Program-made: the position numbers and the translations under genes
Assembly (NCBI GenBank): GCA_026627345.1
Contig: JAPNUP010000081.1
Location: 1 to 35,749 of the forward strand
Length of the DNA: 35,749 nt
Reading direction: 5' to 3'
DNA from: Bacillota bacterium
GTDB taxonomy: Bacteria > Bacillota > Bacilli > Alicyclobacillales > SLC66
Shown: in pieces, positions 7,221-15,846 of the stretch
How the letters are laid out: the number at the start of each line of letters is the position of its first letter
Numbering within the stretch: the first letter of the stretch is position 1
Notes under the pieces: model-generated
Seen by the model: the letters and a program-made list of their open reading frames with translations, nothing else
Told to the model about the DNA's origin: nothing
The model's database searches: none

Positions 7221-8708
7221 TCACCCTACGCAATCGATATGAAGCCCGTCCCCAGTCAATCCATCGACCCGGATCTGAGCCTGTAAAGCTGCCTCGATAC
7301 AGTCGCATAGTGGCTGTGTCATGCGTTCCCCTGGTAGCAGCAGCGGTACCCCTGGTGGATAGACCGTCACTGCGTCGACAACGCGTCGACCGACAGCTTC
7401 CCGCAGCGATACGGTAACGGATGGCGCTTCATGAAGCTTGGTGCGCAGTGGCAACTCGACGAGATCCGCTATCGCATGTGCGCCCCAGGAAGCCGCGTCC
7501 AAGGACAGCGCGTGCGCGTCGCCCTGTCCTTTACACTGCAAGTGATCGCCCACATCACGCAAGGCCGAGACGACTGCGGCCACGTCCTGCGCGCTGTTCG
7601 CATAAGACCAAGCGCAAAGCACATGAACCTCGTCTGCCCACTCAGTAAAAATCCCGTGTCGAATCCGAAGCTGATCTGCCAGTTCGATCCCTGAGCACCC
7701 CAAGGCAGGCGCATAGAGCAACCACTTGAACGGATCGACAGGTACGCCTTCTGTCGCCTCCCACAAGAGTCCCGGATGCTCCCGTCTCAAGTTGTCCGCT
7801 GCTGTCGCCAGCCGTTCCATCGCCTCGCCAAGCCGCTCTTCCCCTGTATGCGCGAGTTCAGCCCTGACTGTATCGATGGAAGCTAACAACACATAGGAAG
7901 GCGAACTGGTCTGCACCATCCGCAAGGCCCGCTGCAAACGCGCCGTATCGACGCGCGGCCCACTGTAATGCAAAAGCCCGGTCTGTGTCATGGCGCCTGT
8001 CATCTTGTGCAGACTTTGCACGACAAGATCGGCCCCCGCGCTGACGGCAGACTCGGGAAGCGCGGGATGAAACGGCAGATGAGCGCCATGCGCCTCATCG
8101 ACGATCATCATCATGCCCGCACTATGCGCCAAGAGCGTCAACTCGCGCAGCGAAGAGACCACGCCTGTATAGGTGGGACTGGTCACAATCACAGCCTTGG
8201 CGTCTGGCCACTTGGCGATCGCCTCGCGTAGCAAGGCAGGGGTGATCGGACCCCATACAGCGCCCCCGATTCCCGTAGAGAGCAGTGGCGGCGTCATCAC
8301 AGCAGCACGCGCGCCAGCCAGCTCCAAGGCATGCCAGATCGACTGGTGCGAGTTGCGTGCCACGATGACGCGTTCGCGCCGGCCAATCGCTGCCAGCACG
8401 GCCGCCAGATTGCCCGCCGTACTTCCTCCCACCAAAAAGGAGGTGCCATCGCTACCATAAGCGCGCGCCGCCAGCCCTTGCGCATGCGCGATCGGCCCGA
8501 TCGGCTGGTACAGGTCATCGAGTCCTGCAACTTCAGTCTGATCCAGTCGTGCCACGTCACCCGCCCATGTGTGAAAGGCAGTAGGCAACCCGAAGCCACT
8601 TTTGTGCCCAGGAACGTGGAGGGACACCCGCTCATCTTGGCTATGCCGCTCCAACGCCTCTAAAATCGGCAACTCTACAGGACGATTCTCTCGCTTGTTC
8701 ATGCTCAT
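7221..8708 (-). CDS. PLP-dependent Orn/Lys/Arg decarboxylase family protein (YaaO-like)
   Basis: This 495-residue fold-type I PLP enzyme belongs to the Orn/Lys/Arg decarboxylase major-domain family and lies where B. subtilis has yaaO. The cofactor lysine is Lys235 in SLHKMTGAMTQ. Asp204 and His207 lie in VDEAHGAHL, and GGSTAGN (94-100) is part of the phosphate site. The N-terminus HVPGHKSGFG is typical of this short branch, which lacks the wing domain of the inducible E. coli enzymes. The substrate cannot be read from sequence; arginine or lysine is likely, yielding agmatine or cadaverine. The start ATG 8708 has AAAAGGCG upstream; ATG 8702 is an alternative. Confidence 0.9.
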   Translation of the reverse strand: MSMNKRENRPVELPILEALERHSQDERVSLHVPGHKSGFGLPTAFHTWAGDVARLDQTEVAGLDDLYQPIGPIAHAQGLAARAYGSDGTSFLVGGSTAGNLAAVLAAIGRRERVIVARNSHQSIWHALELAGARAAVMTPPLLSTGIGGAVWGPITPALLREAIAKWPDAKAVIVTSPTYTGVVSSLRELTLLAHSAGMMMIVDEAHGAHLPFHPALPESAVSAGADLVVQSLHKMTGAMTQTGLLHYSGPRVDTARLQRALRMVQTSSPSYVLLASIDTVRAELAHTGEERLGEAMERLATAADNLRREHPGLLWEATEGVPVDPFKWLLYAPALGCSGIELADQLRIRHGIFTEWADEVHVLCAWSYANSAQDVAAVVSALRDVGDHLQCKGQGDAHALSLDAASWGAHAIADLVELPLRTKLHEAPSVTVSLREAVGRRVVDAVTVYPPGVPLLLPGERMTQPLCDCIEAALQAQIRVDGLTGDGLHIDCVG

Positions 8709-8742
8709 CTATTCGCCTTTTCACAGCTCAATTCCTGCTCAC

Positions 8743-8979
8743 CTACGAATAAGTCGGTCCGCTCAAATCAGGCTCCCGATTGGCCAAGTCGCGCCACAAA
8801 GCCCGCATCCGCTCGACGAAATAGTCGTAGAGATCGTCATCCACACCTGTATTGACAATCTCTCGTTCACACTCCAGGCAGATAAACTGCGAGAGAATGT
8901 GGATACCTTCCTTACCAGCCTGTTCGCAAATCATGCATACTTGAACCGGCGCCTCTTGCTCTTGTGGATCTTCCAGCAT
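8743..8979 (-). CDS. csfB: anti-sigma-G factor Gin (CsfB)
   Basis: This small zinc protein of 78 residues matches CsfB/Gin. Two CxxC pairs (Cys15/Cys18 and Cys34/Cys37 in VCMICEQ and FICLECERE) sit around GIHILSQF, very like the B. subtilis protein, and the C-terminus ends PTYS (B. subtilis PLYS). Gin binds sigma-G, and reportedly sigma-E, to prevent premature activity during sporulation. I prefer ATG 8979, which has AGGGTGAT upstream; the frame also allows TTG at 9003. It precedes the decarboxylase gene, as in B. subtilis. Confidence 0.92.
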   Translation of the reverse strand: MLEDPQEQEAPVQVCMICEQAGKEGIHILSQFICLECEREIVNTGVDDDLYDYFVERMRALWRDLANREPDLSGPTYS

Positions 8980-9076
8980 CGCAATCACCCTGTCTGTGGC
9001 CAAAGTTCCTTGCAGCGATCAAATCTCTGTCTCTACTATCCTTGACCAATTGGTGACGTATCATACTCGTCTGATG

Positions 9077-9108
9077 AATTTGCCTCGCCACTTTCCCCAG
9101 ACTATGCA
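9077..9108 (-). promoter_or_regulatory. possible sigma-F-type promoter of csfB
   Basis: TGCATA (9103-9108) matches the sigma-F -35 pattern, and 16 bases on lies GAGGCAAATT (9077-9086), a partial -10 match. csfB is forespore-expressed under sigma-F in B. subtilis. Tentative. Confidence 0.3.
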
Positions 9109-9172
9109 CGGCCGGTCAGTTGGTGAAAGCATGTGCTATACTACGTTTGGCAAGGACGAGGAGGGAAAGCCG

Positions 9173-10828
9173 GTGACCAGTCAAACAGAGGACACGCGTC
9201 AGCAAGCGTCGCGCGGCGCCTCGTCGATGGTCAGCGCTGTCTTTTTGGCCAAGGTGCTAGGGATATTCATGATTGTCCCCATGCAGAACCTGCTCGGAGA
9301 CTACGCCCTCGGACTCTATCAGCTTGTCTATCCTCTATATACCATCATGTTAACTTTGTCTACAGCCGGATTCCCTATCGCGTTATCTAAAACCATCAGT
9401 CAGCTCAACACTCAGGGGAAAGTTCGCGAAGCCAGTCAGACCTATGCGATCGTCGGCCGTACCCTTTTGCTATTCGGTTTGGTGGCCGCGGTCTTGATGT
9501 GGTTTGGCGGTCCGTATTTGCTCAGTTGGTCGGTCGCGAGTCCACAGATCCTGCACGACGCCATCCCGGCCATTCACGCTTTGGCTCCGGCCCTTTTACT
9601 GCTCCCCCTGATGAGCGCCCAACGCGGATATCTACAAGGAAATCTGCGCCTTGAACCGTCTGGCGCCTCACAGGTCGTCGAGCAGTTTGTTCGCGTTGGC
9701 GTCGTGCTCATCGGACTTGTGATCGCTGTTCACTTCGGCGCATCTGACTCCTTCACAGCCGCCATCGCTACTTTTGGAGGCACTGCAGGAGCGGTTGGAG
9801 GGTTCATACTCTTGCTCGCAGCCGTCAAAAAAACGCGCCGCATGAATTTGCGTCGCGTTCGCTATTCTACCGTCACCCAGCTACATACTGGCCCTGTACT
9901 CAAGCAGCTTTTCATCTACTCGCTACCCATTGCGCTGGGCACACTCATTCTCCCCATCTCGCAAAATATCGACAATGCGACAGTTGTGCGAGAACTGATC
10001 CACGGCGGCATGAGTGATGTCGCCGCGACCGAACAGTATGGGGTATACGCCGGCGTGGCGCTGCGCCTCATGCAGTTGCCGCTTTCCTTTGCCACAGCCA
10101 TCGGCGCGTCCATCATGCCAGCGATCACAGAAGCCTTGTCACGCGGTTTGCATCTAGAGAGCCGGATCCGCTTTATCTCCGCGCTGCGCATGACTGCATT
10201 TGTCACACTGCCCGCTGCCGTGACACTAGGCGTCATGGCAGGCCCGATCAACACGGCGCTGTTTCCAAGCGCCGCAGGCACGGGCGTGATTGCCATTGCC
10301 GCTGTCATCAGCCTGTTTAGTGCACTCGAGCTCGTCACGACGTTTATCTTGCAAGGATACGATCGCTTCTATCAGCCCGTGGTTCACATGGCTATCGGCG
10401 CTGTGATCAAGTTTGCCGGTAATGTGTTTCTCATTCCGATCCTCGGGATCAAAGGTGCGGCTTTAGCCAGCGTCATCGGGTACGCTGTATCTTCTTGGCT
10501 CAACGTGAACACCTTGCGTCAAGCCTCCGGGCATCCTCTATCGATTCCTATGCTGACGTGGCGATCCGGTATGGCCGCAGTCCTCACGGGTCTATGGATG
10601 TTTGCCCTCACGCGTTTGTACCAACCGGTAGCGCTTGTACTACACGCCAGTGATTCGCGCCTGCTGGCCACTGCCTTCGTTCTGCTCGGCTTGTTGATCG
10701 GCGCCCCCATCTACCTGATCGCCGCGCTCTGGTTGCGAGCGATCCAACCGCATGAACTCAGTCGCCTGCCCGTCGCTGGCCGCCTACTCAACCGTTTCCT
10801 GACCAGAACATCCGCGAATGTCAGATAA
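9173..10828 (+). CDS. spoVB: SpoVB-like polysaccharide/lipid II flippase (MVF family)
   Basis: This 551-residue multipass membrane protein of the MviN/MATE-like flippase superfamily resembles SpoVB and other Firmicute polysaccharide-export proteins. It has about 14 hydrophobic segments, and the N-terminal GASSMVSAVFLAKVLGIF and NLLGDYALGLYQLVYPLY are typical. Such proteins move lipid-linked wall precursors; SpoVB is needed for spore cortex. The frame is open from ATG 8996, but GAGGAGGGA ending 7 bases before GTG 9173 marks that codon as the likely start. It is the only plus-strand gene between csfB and bofA. Its last 8 bases overlap the end of bofA. Family is confident; SpoVB versus a paralogue is less so. 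Confidence 0.8.
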   Translation: MTSQTEDTRQQASRGASSMVSAVFLAKVLGIFMIVPMQNLLGDYALGLYQLVYPLYTIMLTLSTAGFPIALSKTISQLNTQGKVREASQTYAIVGRTLLLFGLVAAVLMWFGGPYLLSWSVASPQILHDAIPAIHALAPALLLLPLMSAQRGYLQGNLRLEPSGASQVVEQFVRVGVVLIGLVIAVHFGASDSFTAAIATFGGTAGAVGGFILLLAAVKKTRRMNLRRVRYSTVTQLHTGPVLKQLFIYSLPIALGTLILPISQNIDNATVVRELIHGGMSDVAATEQYGVYAGVALRLMQLPLSFATAIGASIMPAITEALSRGLHLESRIRFISALRMTAFVTLPAAVTLGVMAGPINTALFPSAAGTGVIAIAAVISLFSALELVTTFILQGYDRFYQPVVHMAIGAVIKFAGNVFLIPILGIKGAALASVIGYAVSSWLNVNTLRQASGHPLSIPMLTWRSGMAAVLTGLWMFALTRLYQPVALVLHASDSRLLATAFVLLGLLIGAPIYLIAALWLRAIQPHELSRLPVAGRLLNRFLTRTSANVR

Positions 10829-11090
10829 TCCACTTATCAATGACAGCCATCGCAGCCACCCCAGGAACTCCAAGAACGCTTGCCACACCCGCGGTGTATC
10901 CGTTCAACGGTACGTGAATGCCAAACGATTTCCCCACATAATCAAGCGCCAGTAGCGCTGCGCATCCGACGAACAGATTGCGCAGTAGGGCAGACAGAAA
11001 TCCGAGTGGACTGCGCGCGATCATCCGTAGCACCCAGATGACTGCAGACAGACCGATGATGATAGCAGCCACTGCGTACCAGCTAGGCAT
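10821..11090 (-). CDS. bofA: pro-sigma-K processing inhibitor BofA
   Basis: This 89-residue membrane protein has two or three hydrophobic segments and the BofA C-terminal signature (PLNGYTAGVASVLGVPGVAAM). BofA holds the SpoIVFB protease inactive in the outer forespore membrane with SpoIVFA, delaying cleavage of pro-sigma-K. AAAGGAGGAG precedes the ATG at ideal distance. The substrate of this checkpoint, pro-sigma-K with an intact pro-sequence, is encoded at 2564-2950. It follows yaaL by 23 bases. Confidence 0.95.
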   Translation of the reverse strand: MPSWYAVAAIIIGLSAVIWVLRMIARSPLGFLSALLRNLFVGCAALLALDYVGKSFGIHVPLNGYTAGVASVLGVPGVAAMAVIDKWII

Positions 11091-11113
11091 TGCGACTCCT
11101 CCTTTGGTCCCTT

Positions 11114-11464
11114 CTACTGGTCGACTGCACGATGTGAACTGCCCCCAGGGTCAACCGCCGTAGTGACTGCCACGGCATCTTTACCAGCCCAGTCCTGAAC
11201 AGAACGCGTGTGTGACGGCAAGGCGCTGATCTGTCCATGCAAATTGACATACAGATGTTGGCGTCGCGCAATGCGCATTAGACCTTCGTAACGCCTTTCT
11301 GCCGCGATCAGCAGATAGATGGCGTCATCGATGACATCGGGTTCCGTGGCATGGTTAAAGTGTTCCATGGCAATCGCCCACTCACGATGCGCCTGCGCGA
11401 TATCCATCAGTAACTGCTCGTTGCTCGCACTCTTTTGCTGCGTCTGTGCTTTCGCTTGTCCCAC
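11114..11464 (-). CDS. yaaL: YaaL family protein (DUF2508)
   Basis: This small mostly helical protein carries the DUF2508 pattern: AHREWAIAMEHFNHATEPD, then VIDDAIYLLIAAERRYEGL. The function is not known. I place the start at GTG 11464, 7 bases after GGAGG; an adjacent GTG (11467) and an upstream ATG (11512) are also in frame. The C-terminal tail of about 40 residues (from SALPSH) is longer than in B. subtilis YaaL and looks low-complexity. The recR-yaaL-bofA order is conserved in Bacilli. Confidence 0.88.
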   Translation of the reverse strand: MGQAKAQTQQKSASNEQLLMDIAQAHREWAIAMEHFNHATEPDVIDDAIYLLIAAERRYEGLMRIARRQHLYVNLHGQISALPSHTRSVQDWAGKDAVAVTTAVDPGGSSHRAVDQ

Positions 11465-11630
11465 CACGCTACCTCCGATTCTCTCCCAAACGGCAAGATC
11501 ATCGTGTATCAAAACTACGACGCCCTGTCGTTCGATGATGGATCATGGTAGTAGAGTATAGTGGCGCATGGGACAAAGTATGACTACAAGGAGGAGATTA
11601 AGCATGTAGGAAGGAGGGGACACCAATAAA

Positions 11631-11654
11631 CCGTCCAATCAGGCGAATGGACGG
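11631..11654 (-). terminator. intrinsic terminator overlapping the recR stop
   Basis: CCGTCCA and TGGACGG form a 7-base stem around a 10-base loop that contains the recR TGA (11639-11641). On the minus strand it is followed by TTTATT. The transcript would end just after recR, separating it from yaaL. Confidence 0.6.
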
Positions 11655-12244
11655 CGAAACTCCAAAGCACGGGATAAGGTTCTTTCATCAGCGTATTCCA
11701 AATCGCCGCCCATCGGGAGCCCGTGCGCAATACGCGTAATATCGAGGTGGTCAAACTCACGGACGAGCCTAGCGACGTACAGAGCAGTCGCCTCACCCTC
11801 GACTGTCGCGCTCGTCGCGAGGATCAGCTCGTGGACGCGCTCATCTCGCAGACGGTGTAGCAGCTCGCGCAAATGAAGCTGATCCGGTCCTACGCCCTCC
11901 ATCGGCGAGATCGCGCCGCCGAGGACGTGATACAGTCCGCGGTACGTGTTCATGCGCTCAAGGGCAAGCACATCGCGCGTATCTTGCACCACGCAGATCA
12001 TACTGTGATCACGCGTTCCGTCGCCGCACACCTCGCAAGGAGAGCGATCAGAAATCACGCAGCAAGTGTCACAGTGCACGAGGTCTCTCTTAATTTGAAT
12101 AAGCGCCTGAGTCAGCTCGCGAATCTGTTCTTCCGGCGCGGAAATCATATGAAAAGCAAGGCGCTGTGCAGACTTCGGCCCAATACCTGGAAGACGACCG
12201 AATTGCTCGATCAAGCGAGCGATCGGCTCGGCAAAACCATCCAT
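11639..12244 (-). CDS. recR: recombination mediator RecR
   Basis: This 201-residue RecR works with RecF and RecO to load RecA on gapped DNA. It has the N-terminal helix-hairpin-helix (LPGIGPKSAQRLAFHM), a zinc finger with Cys58, Cys61, Cys70 and Cys73, a Toprim segment (ICVVQDTRDVLALE) and a C-terminal Walker B-like region (ARLVREFDHLDITRIAHGLP). The ATG overlaps the yaaK stop by one base (TAATG), so translation is coupled. Confidence 0.97.
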   Translation of the reverse strand: MDGFAEPIARLIEQFGRLPGIGPKSAQRLAFHMISAPEEQIRELTQALIQIKRDLVHCDTCCVISDRSPCEVCGDGTRDHSMICVVQDTRDVLALERMNTYRGLYHVLGGAISPMEGVGPDQLHLRELLHRLRDERVHELILATSATVEGEATALYVARLVREFDHLDITRIAHGLPMGGDLEYADERTLSRALEFRRPFA

Positions 12245-12555
12245 TAAAACAGCCCCGGAATGTTGAGACCACGCGTGTATTTGCCCATCTCCGATTCTAC
12301 GAGCGCTTCTGCCTTGCTATCTGCGTCTTGAAGAGCGGTCAGAATCAAATCTTCGAGCATCTCGACATCCTCTTTGTCGACCACTTCCGCGCTAATCTTC
12401 ACACTCGTCACCTTACGATGTCCACTCATCTCGATCGTCACAGCGCCGCCGCCAGCCGTTCCAGTCACGCTGCGTTGGCCCAGCTCCTCTTGCGCCTTGG
12501 CCATGTCTTCCTGCATTTTCTTCGCTTGTTTCATCAACTGGTTCATATTCTTCAT
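12244..12555 (-). CDS. yaaK: nucleoid-associated protein YbaB/EbfC family
   Basis: This 103-residue DNA-binding protein starts [20 protein letters not shown] and has the family core [24 protein letters not shown]. YbaB/EbfC proteins form dimers that bind DNA and lie between dnaX and recR in most bacteria, as here. GAGGAG lies 12 bases before the ATG, just after the dnaX stop. Confidence 0.96.
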   Translation of the reverse strand: MKNMNQLMKQAKKMQEDMAKAQEELGQRSVTGTAGGGAVTIEMSGHRKVTSVKISAEVVDKEDVEMLEDLILTALQDADSKAEALVESEMGKYTRGLNIPGLF

Positions 12556-12571
12556 AATCCGGATTCGCTCC

Positions 12572-14452
12572 TCAATCTTCCAGTATCGTCACGCGATCTT
12601 CGCCAAACCATTCTACCACTTTTTCGACCCACGGCTCGCGCTGCTCACCTGTCGCTGCCTGCTCTTCACCGGCGAGGACACTCGCTTGCACGGCGCTCCA
12701 CGCCTCTTCAGTCAATGCTTGCAACCGCATCGGCACGCCAAATCGAGTCTCCAAGACTTGCGCGACTAACTCCGCATGTGGAGATTTCATCACCGTCTCC
12801 GCATGCAGCGAGCCTTTAAACACCACCCACAGGCCGCCTTCGCATAAGGCCTCTGGTCGACCGGCCATCAGCCATGCGCGTGTCTGCACGCTGCGCTGCT
12901 TTACCTCTTCTAAGAGTTCGGCCCAGCGCGCAACCACACTTTGCAGCAGCTCTCGCTCATCGGCGTTCATCGGGCGCAGGCGCTGAACCGCACGCGCATT
13001 AGCCAAACCCGTGCTTGCTGCGGGCGCCTTGCGCGATGCAGTTGCAGCCTTCGGCGCGGCGGCGGTCGATGTCGTAGGGCGGCGGCTCACCTGCTCAGTC
13101 TGGCTACGCATCTCATCTTGTGTATCGACAGACGGCGATGCTACAGAAGGAGCCAAACGTTCCGTCTCTTGTTCCCACGGGACCGTCTGTCGCGACGATT
13201 CCTCGGACAAGGCCATAGCACCGACACCTGATCGGAGACTGGCACGAAGGTCAGCGAGTGCCTGCTCGAGGTGCTCCACGCGCCGTTTAAGAGCAGCTAC
13301 GGTGGCATCCTCAGTTCGCGGCGGATCTGGCGCCGGATGGGCTACGGCAGACCTAGACTGTATCACGGAAGTATCACAGCATACCGTCAACACCATATCG
13401 ACTACCAGCTGCGCCTGCGACTGATAGCGAAGTTCTCCCTGCAGACGAGCGAGGCGCTCGACAATGGCGAGCACATCCGCCACCGCCACATCCCTGATTA
13501 CAAGGGGGAAAGTGGGGTCGTACCGCTCGCGGTGCTCCGCACCGCCCGACTTGACACCATTTTTGTCCAGAATCGCGTCGCGTCCGTAAGCAATCAGTTC
13601 AGTCACGACTAAAACGGGATCCGCCCCTTGCTCCCAAATGGCAGACAACCGCGTCAGCAGATCTGCCGTATCGTGGCGAAACACAGCGGCGTACAACTGC
13701 CCGAGTCGCTCACTAGGCACGCCGCCCAGCACAGCGCTGACCGCCTCCACATCCACCTGCTCTTGCGCGAATGCGAGAGCTTGATCGAGCAGCGACAGCG
13801 CATCGCGCAGCCCGCCTTCAGATGCGCGTGCAATCTGCCAAAGCGCCGCTTCCTCCACCTTCGCGTCGATGCCCTTCGTTACCAAACGCAGTCGCTCAAC
13901 GACGCTTTCAGCAGGGGCGCGACCGAAGTCAAAACGCTGACAGCGTGACGCGATCGTCGCTGGCACTTTGTGCAGTTCGGTGGTGGCCAAGACGAAAAGA
14001 CAGTACTCCGGCGGCTCTTCGAGCGTCTTCAGCAGCGCGTTGAACGCTTCCGTCGTCAGCATGTGCACTTCATCGATGATATAGACCTTACGCTGGACTT
14101 CAGCAGGGGTATACTGTACTTGCTCGAGCAAGCTACGAATCTCATCCACTCCGCGATTCGATGCGGCGTCCATCTCGACCACATCGACAACGGCACCAGC
14201 TGTAATACCGATACACGTCGCGCACTCGTTGCACGGCTCATAGCCATCGATCGGCCGTTCGCAGTTTACCGCTTTGGCCAGCAGCTTCGCCATGGTCGTC
14301 TTGCCTGTGCCGCGCGGACCTGAAAACAGATAGGCATGCGCCAACCTTCCGTGCCGCAAAGCGTTCGCTAAAGTGGTGACTACATGACGCTGGCCGACGA
14401 CGTCTGCGAAAGTCTGAGGGCGCCATTCTCTATACAGCGCTTTATACGCCAT
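12572..14452 (-). CDS. dnaX: DNA polymerase III subunits gamma/tau
   Basis: This 626-residue clamp-loader ATPase has a P-loop GPRGTGKTT (45-53), a zinc module (Cys64, Cys74, Cys77, Cys80), Walker B DEVHML, and sensor 1 followed by the arginine finger [10 protein letters not shown]. The C-terminal third is a Ser/Thr/Ala-rich linker plus a divergent tau domain that would bind PolC. The frame is open from 14503, but [15 protein letters not shown] marks ATG 14452 as the real start, with ACAGGTG just upstream. It overlaps the kinase gene by 11 bases, which is unusual for dnaX. Confidence 0.96.
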   Translation of the reverse strand: MAYKALYREWRPQTFADVVGQRHVVTTLANALRHGRLAHAYLFSGPRGTGKTTMAKLLAKAVNCERPIDGYEPCNECATCIGITAGAVVDVVEMDAASNRGVDEIRSLLEQVQYTPAEVQRKVYIIDEVHMLTTEAFNALLKTLEEPPEYCLFVLATTELHKVPATIASRCQRFDFGRAPAESVVERLRLVTKGIDAKVEEAALWQIARASEGGLRDALSLLDQALAFAQEQVDVEAVSAVLGGVPSERLGQLYAAVFRHDTADLLTRLSAIWEQGADPVLVVTELIAYGRDAILDKNGVKSGGAEHRERYDPTFPLVIRDVAVADVLAIVERLARLQGELRYQSQAQLVVDMVLTVCCDTSVIQSRSAVAHPAPDPPRTEDATVAALKRRVEHLEQALADLRASLRSGVGAMALSEESSRQTVPWEQETERLAPSVASPSVDTQDEMRSQTEQVSRRPTTSTAAAPKAATASRKAPAASTGLANARAVQRLRPMNADERELLQSVVARWAELLEEVKQRSVQTRAWLMAGRPEALCEGGLWVVFKGSLHAETVMKSPHAELVAQVLETRFGVPMRLQALTEEAWSAVQASVLAGEEQAATGEQREPWVEKVVEWFGEDRVTILED

Positions 14453-15524
14453 GTGGCACCTGTTCCTTCGCTGGTGGCAACAAAACCGAGAACGTCGTGC
14501 CATAGCCTTTGGTGAGCACGCGAATCTCGCCGCCTAGCTCAGCGACAATGCGCTGACAAATCGGCAGTCCAAGCCCGATGCCAAACTCTTTAGTGGTATA
14601 AAAAGCATCAAAAATGCGATCGATCATGTAGTTGGGGATGCCCGGGCCGGTGTCGGACACATCAATGCGGACGCGGTCTTCCACCTCATCGAAGCGAGAC
14701 ACGATCGTCAGACTGCCGATACCCTCCATCGCTTCCAGAGCGTTTCGCACGAGGTTCGAGAGAACTTGCCGAAACATCCCCGAATCGATCAGGACAGGTG
14801 GCGTATCGCCGATGGTCGAGGTAAACGCGACACCGCGCAGCAACGCGTCCGCTTGCACCACACGCGCAAACGGCTCCAAGACCTCTTGCAGGTTGACCCG
14901 CGAAACGGTCATCACAGTGGGCTTTGAAAGTAAAAGGAGTTCGTTGACCAACATATTGACGTGATCGATCTCATCCATCATCAGCTTGGTAAATGATCGT
15001 TGGCGCTCTTGTTTATCACGTTCAAATTGATCGTGTAGCATCTGAGTAAATCCGCGAACAGAGGTCAACGGGTTGCGAATTTCGTGTGCGATACCGGCAG
15101 CGATCTTACCCGCTGTGGCGAGCTTGTCGTTGCGAACAATGTGAGATTCGAGGGTGACGAGATGATCCAGCCATTTGCAGATAAACAGCATGCCTGGGCC
15201 GGCTTCTCCATCAGTGACACGCTCCGCGTCGACGAGCACGTGAGCAAGCTCTCCAGCTCGTTCTATATAGATCAGCCGCGCGACGATGTCTTGCCGCTCG
15301 CTAACCGCTTGCTGTACAAGTGCCAGAAAGGACGGCGTCTGTGCGAAAGCCGTTTCGACCCGCTCTCCAACCATCGACTGCGCGAAAGCAAAATACCGAG
15401 CCAATAAAGGCCCATACTCCAATAGCACGCCATCCGCCGACACGAAAGCATAGGCAGTAGCATGCAAGACCTTCTGTGCAATCCAAGAGGGGGAACGTTC
15501 GTGGACATTGAAATCTGCGGACAT
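14442..15524 (-). CDS. soluble sporulation-type sensor histidine kinase
   Basis: This 360-residue histidine kinase has no membrane segment. Residues 8-130 form a PAS-like sensor region. The HisKA domain has His147 in AAGIAHEIRNPLTSVRGF, the sequence style of Bacillus phosphorelay kinases KinA-E. The HATPase domain has the N box NLVRNALEAM, G1 DTGPGIP and G2 GIGLGLPICQRIV. No response regulator is encoded nearby, so it is an orphan, consistent with feeding Spo0F/Spo0A, though this is inference. ATG 15524 follows GGGGGTG by about 6 bases; the open frame upstream overlaps the SRP RNA and is not real. It ends inside dnaX. Confidence 0.9.
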   Translation of the reverse strand: MSADFNVHERSPSWIAQKVLHATAYAFVSADGVLLEYGPLLARYFAFAQSMVGERVETAFAQTPSFLALVQQAVSERQDIVARLIYIERAGELAHVLVDAERVTDGEAGPGMLFICKWLDHLVTLESHIVRNDKLATAGKIAAGIAHEIRNPLTSVRGFTQMLHDQFERDKQERQRSFTKLMMDEIDHVNMLVNELLLLSKPTVMTVSRVNLQEVLEPFARVVQADALLRGVAFTSTIGDTPPVLIDSGMFRQVLSNLVRNALEAMEGIGSLTIVSRFDEVEDRVRIDVSDTGPGIPNYMIDRIFDAFYTTKEFGIGLGLPICQRIVAELGGEIRVLTKGYGTTFSVLLPPAKEQVPHGV

Positions 15525-15565
15525 GTGTTCACCCCCAGCCTTCGGTCCTCGGCTTCTCGCAGGAT

Positions 15566-15729
15566 ATGTCCTACCAACCTCAGGGCGACTCTCAGCATCA
15601 CCTGACCAGGCGCAACCACGGCACCCGCCTGACATCTCTTAGTGCTGCTTCCGTCAGGACCTGACACCCTTCGTGAGCAGGCGTCGCGCGGGTCCCGGTC
15701 AGATGACGCTGAGACTCGTCCCAAGACAT
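15566..15729 (-). ncRNA. ffs: signal recognition particle RNA
   Basis: The minus strand holds the conserved SRP domain IV: GTCAGGTCC, a TGAC tetraloop, then GGAAGCAGCAC, the Ffh-binding hairpin. A long helix encloses it: CTCAGCGTCATCTGACC pairs with GGTCAGGTGATGCTGAG, extended outward by GGGACGA with TCGCCC and ATGTCTT with AGGACAT. I set the ends at that outer pairing, about 164 bases, so the ends are approximate. There is no obvious 5' Alu domain, since the tRNA CCA ends only 5 bases upstream. It lies between tadA and dnaX, as scr does in B. subtilis. Confidence 0.88.
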
Positions 15730-15734
15730 AAAAA

Positions 15735-15824
15735 TGGCGGAGAGAGTGGGATTCGAACCCACGAGCCCCGTTAAGGACTACTCGCTTTCGAGGCGAGCTC
15801 CTTCGACCACTCGGACATCTCTCC
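15735..15824 (-). tRNA. trnS-Ser: tRNA-Ser(CGA)
   Basis: This 90-base class II tRNA has an acceptor GGAGAGA pairing with TCTCTCC, discriminator G and an encoded CCA. The anticodon loop CTCGAAA gives anticodon CGA, which reads UCG serine codons. A long variable arm and the T-loop GTTCGAATC are present. It lies 22 bases after the tadA stop and 5 bases before the SRP RNA helix. Confidence 0.97.
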
Positions 15825-15846
15825 GCAGTTTCTTCAGATCGCGTCA

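Noticed and set aside
9120-9142. TTGGTG and TATACT upstream of the SpoVB-like gene as a promoter
   Set aside because: The spacing is only 11 bases, too short for a sigma-A promoter, and no better -35 was found.
8996-9172. N-terminal extension of the SpoVB-like protein
   Set aside because: The 59 extra residues are not hydrophobic or family-like, and a strong ribosome binding site precedes GTG 9173.
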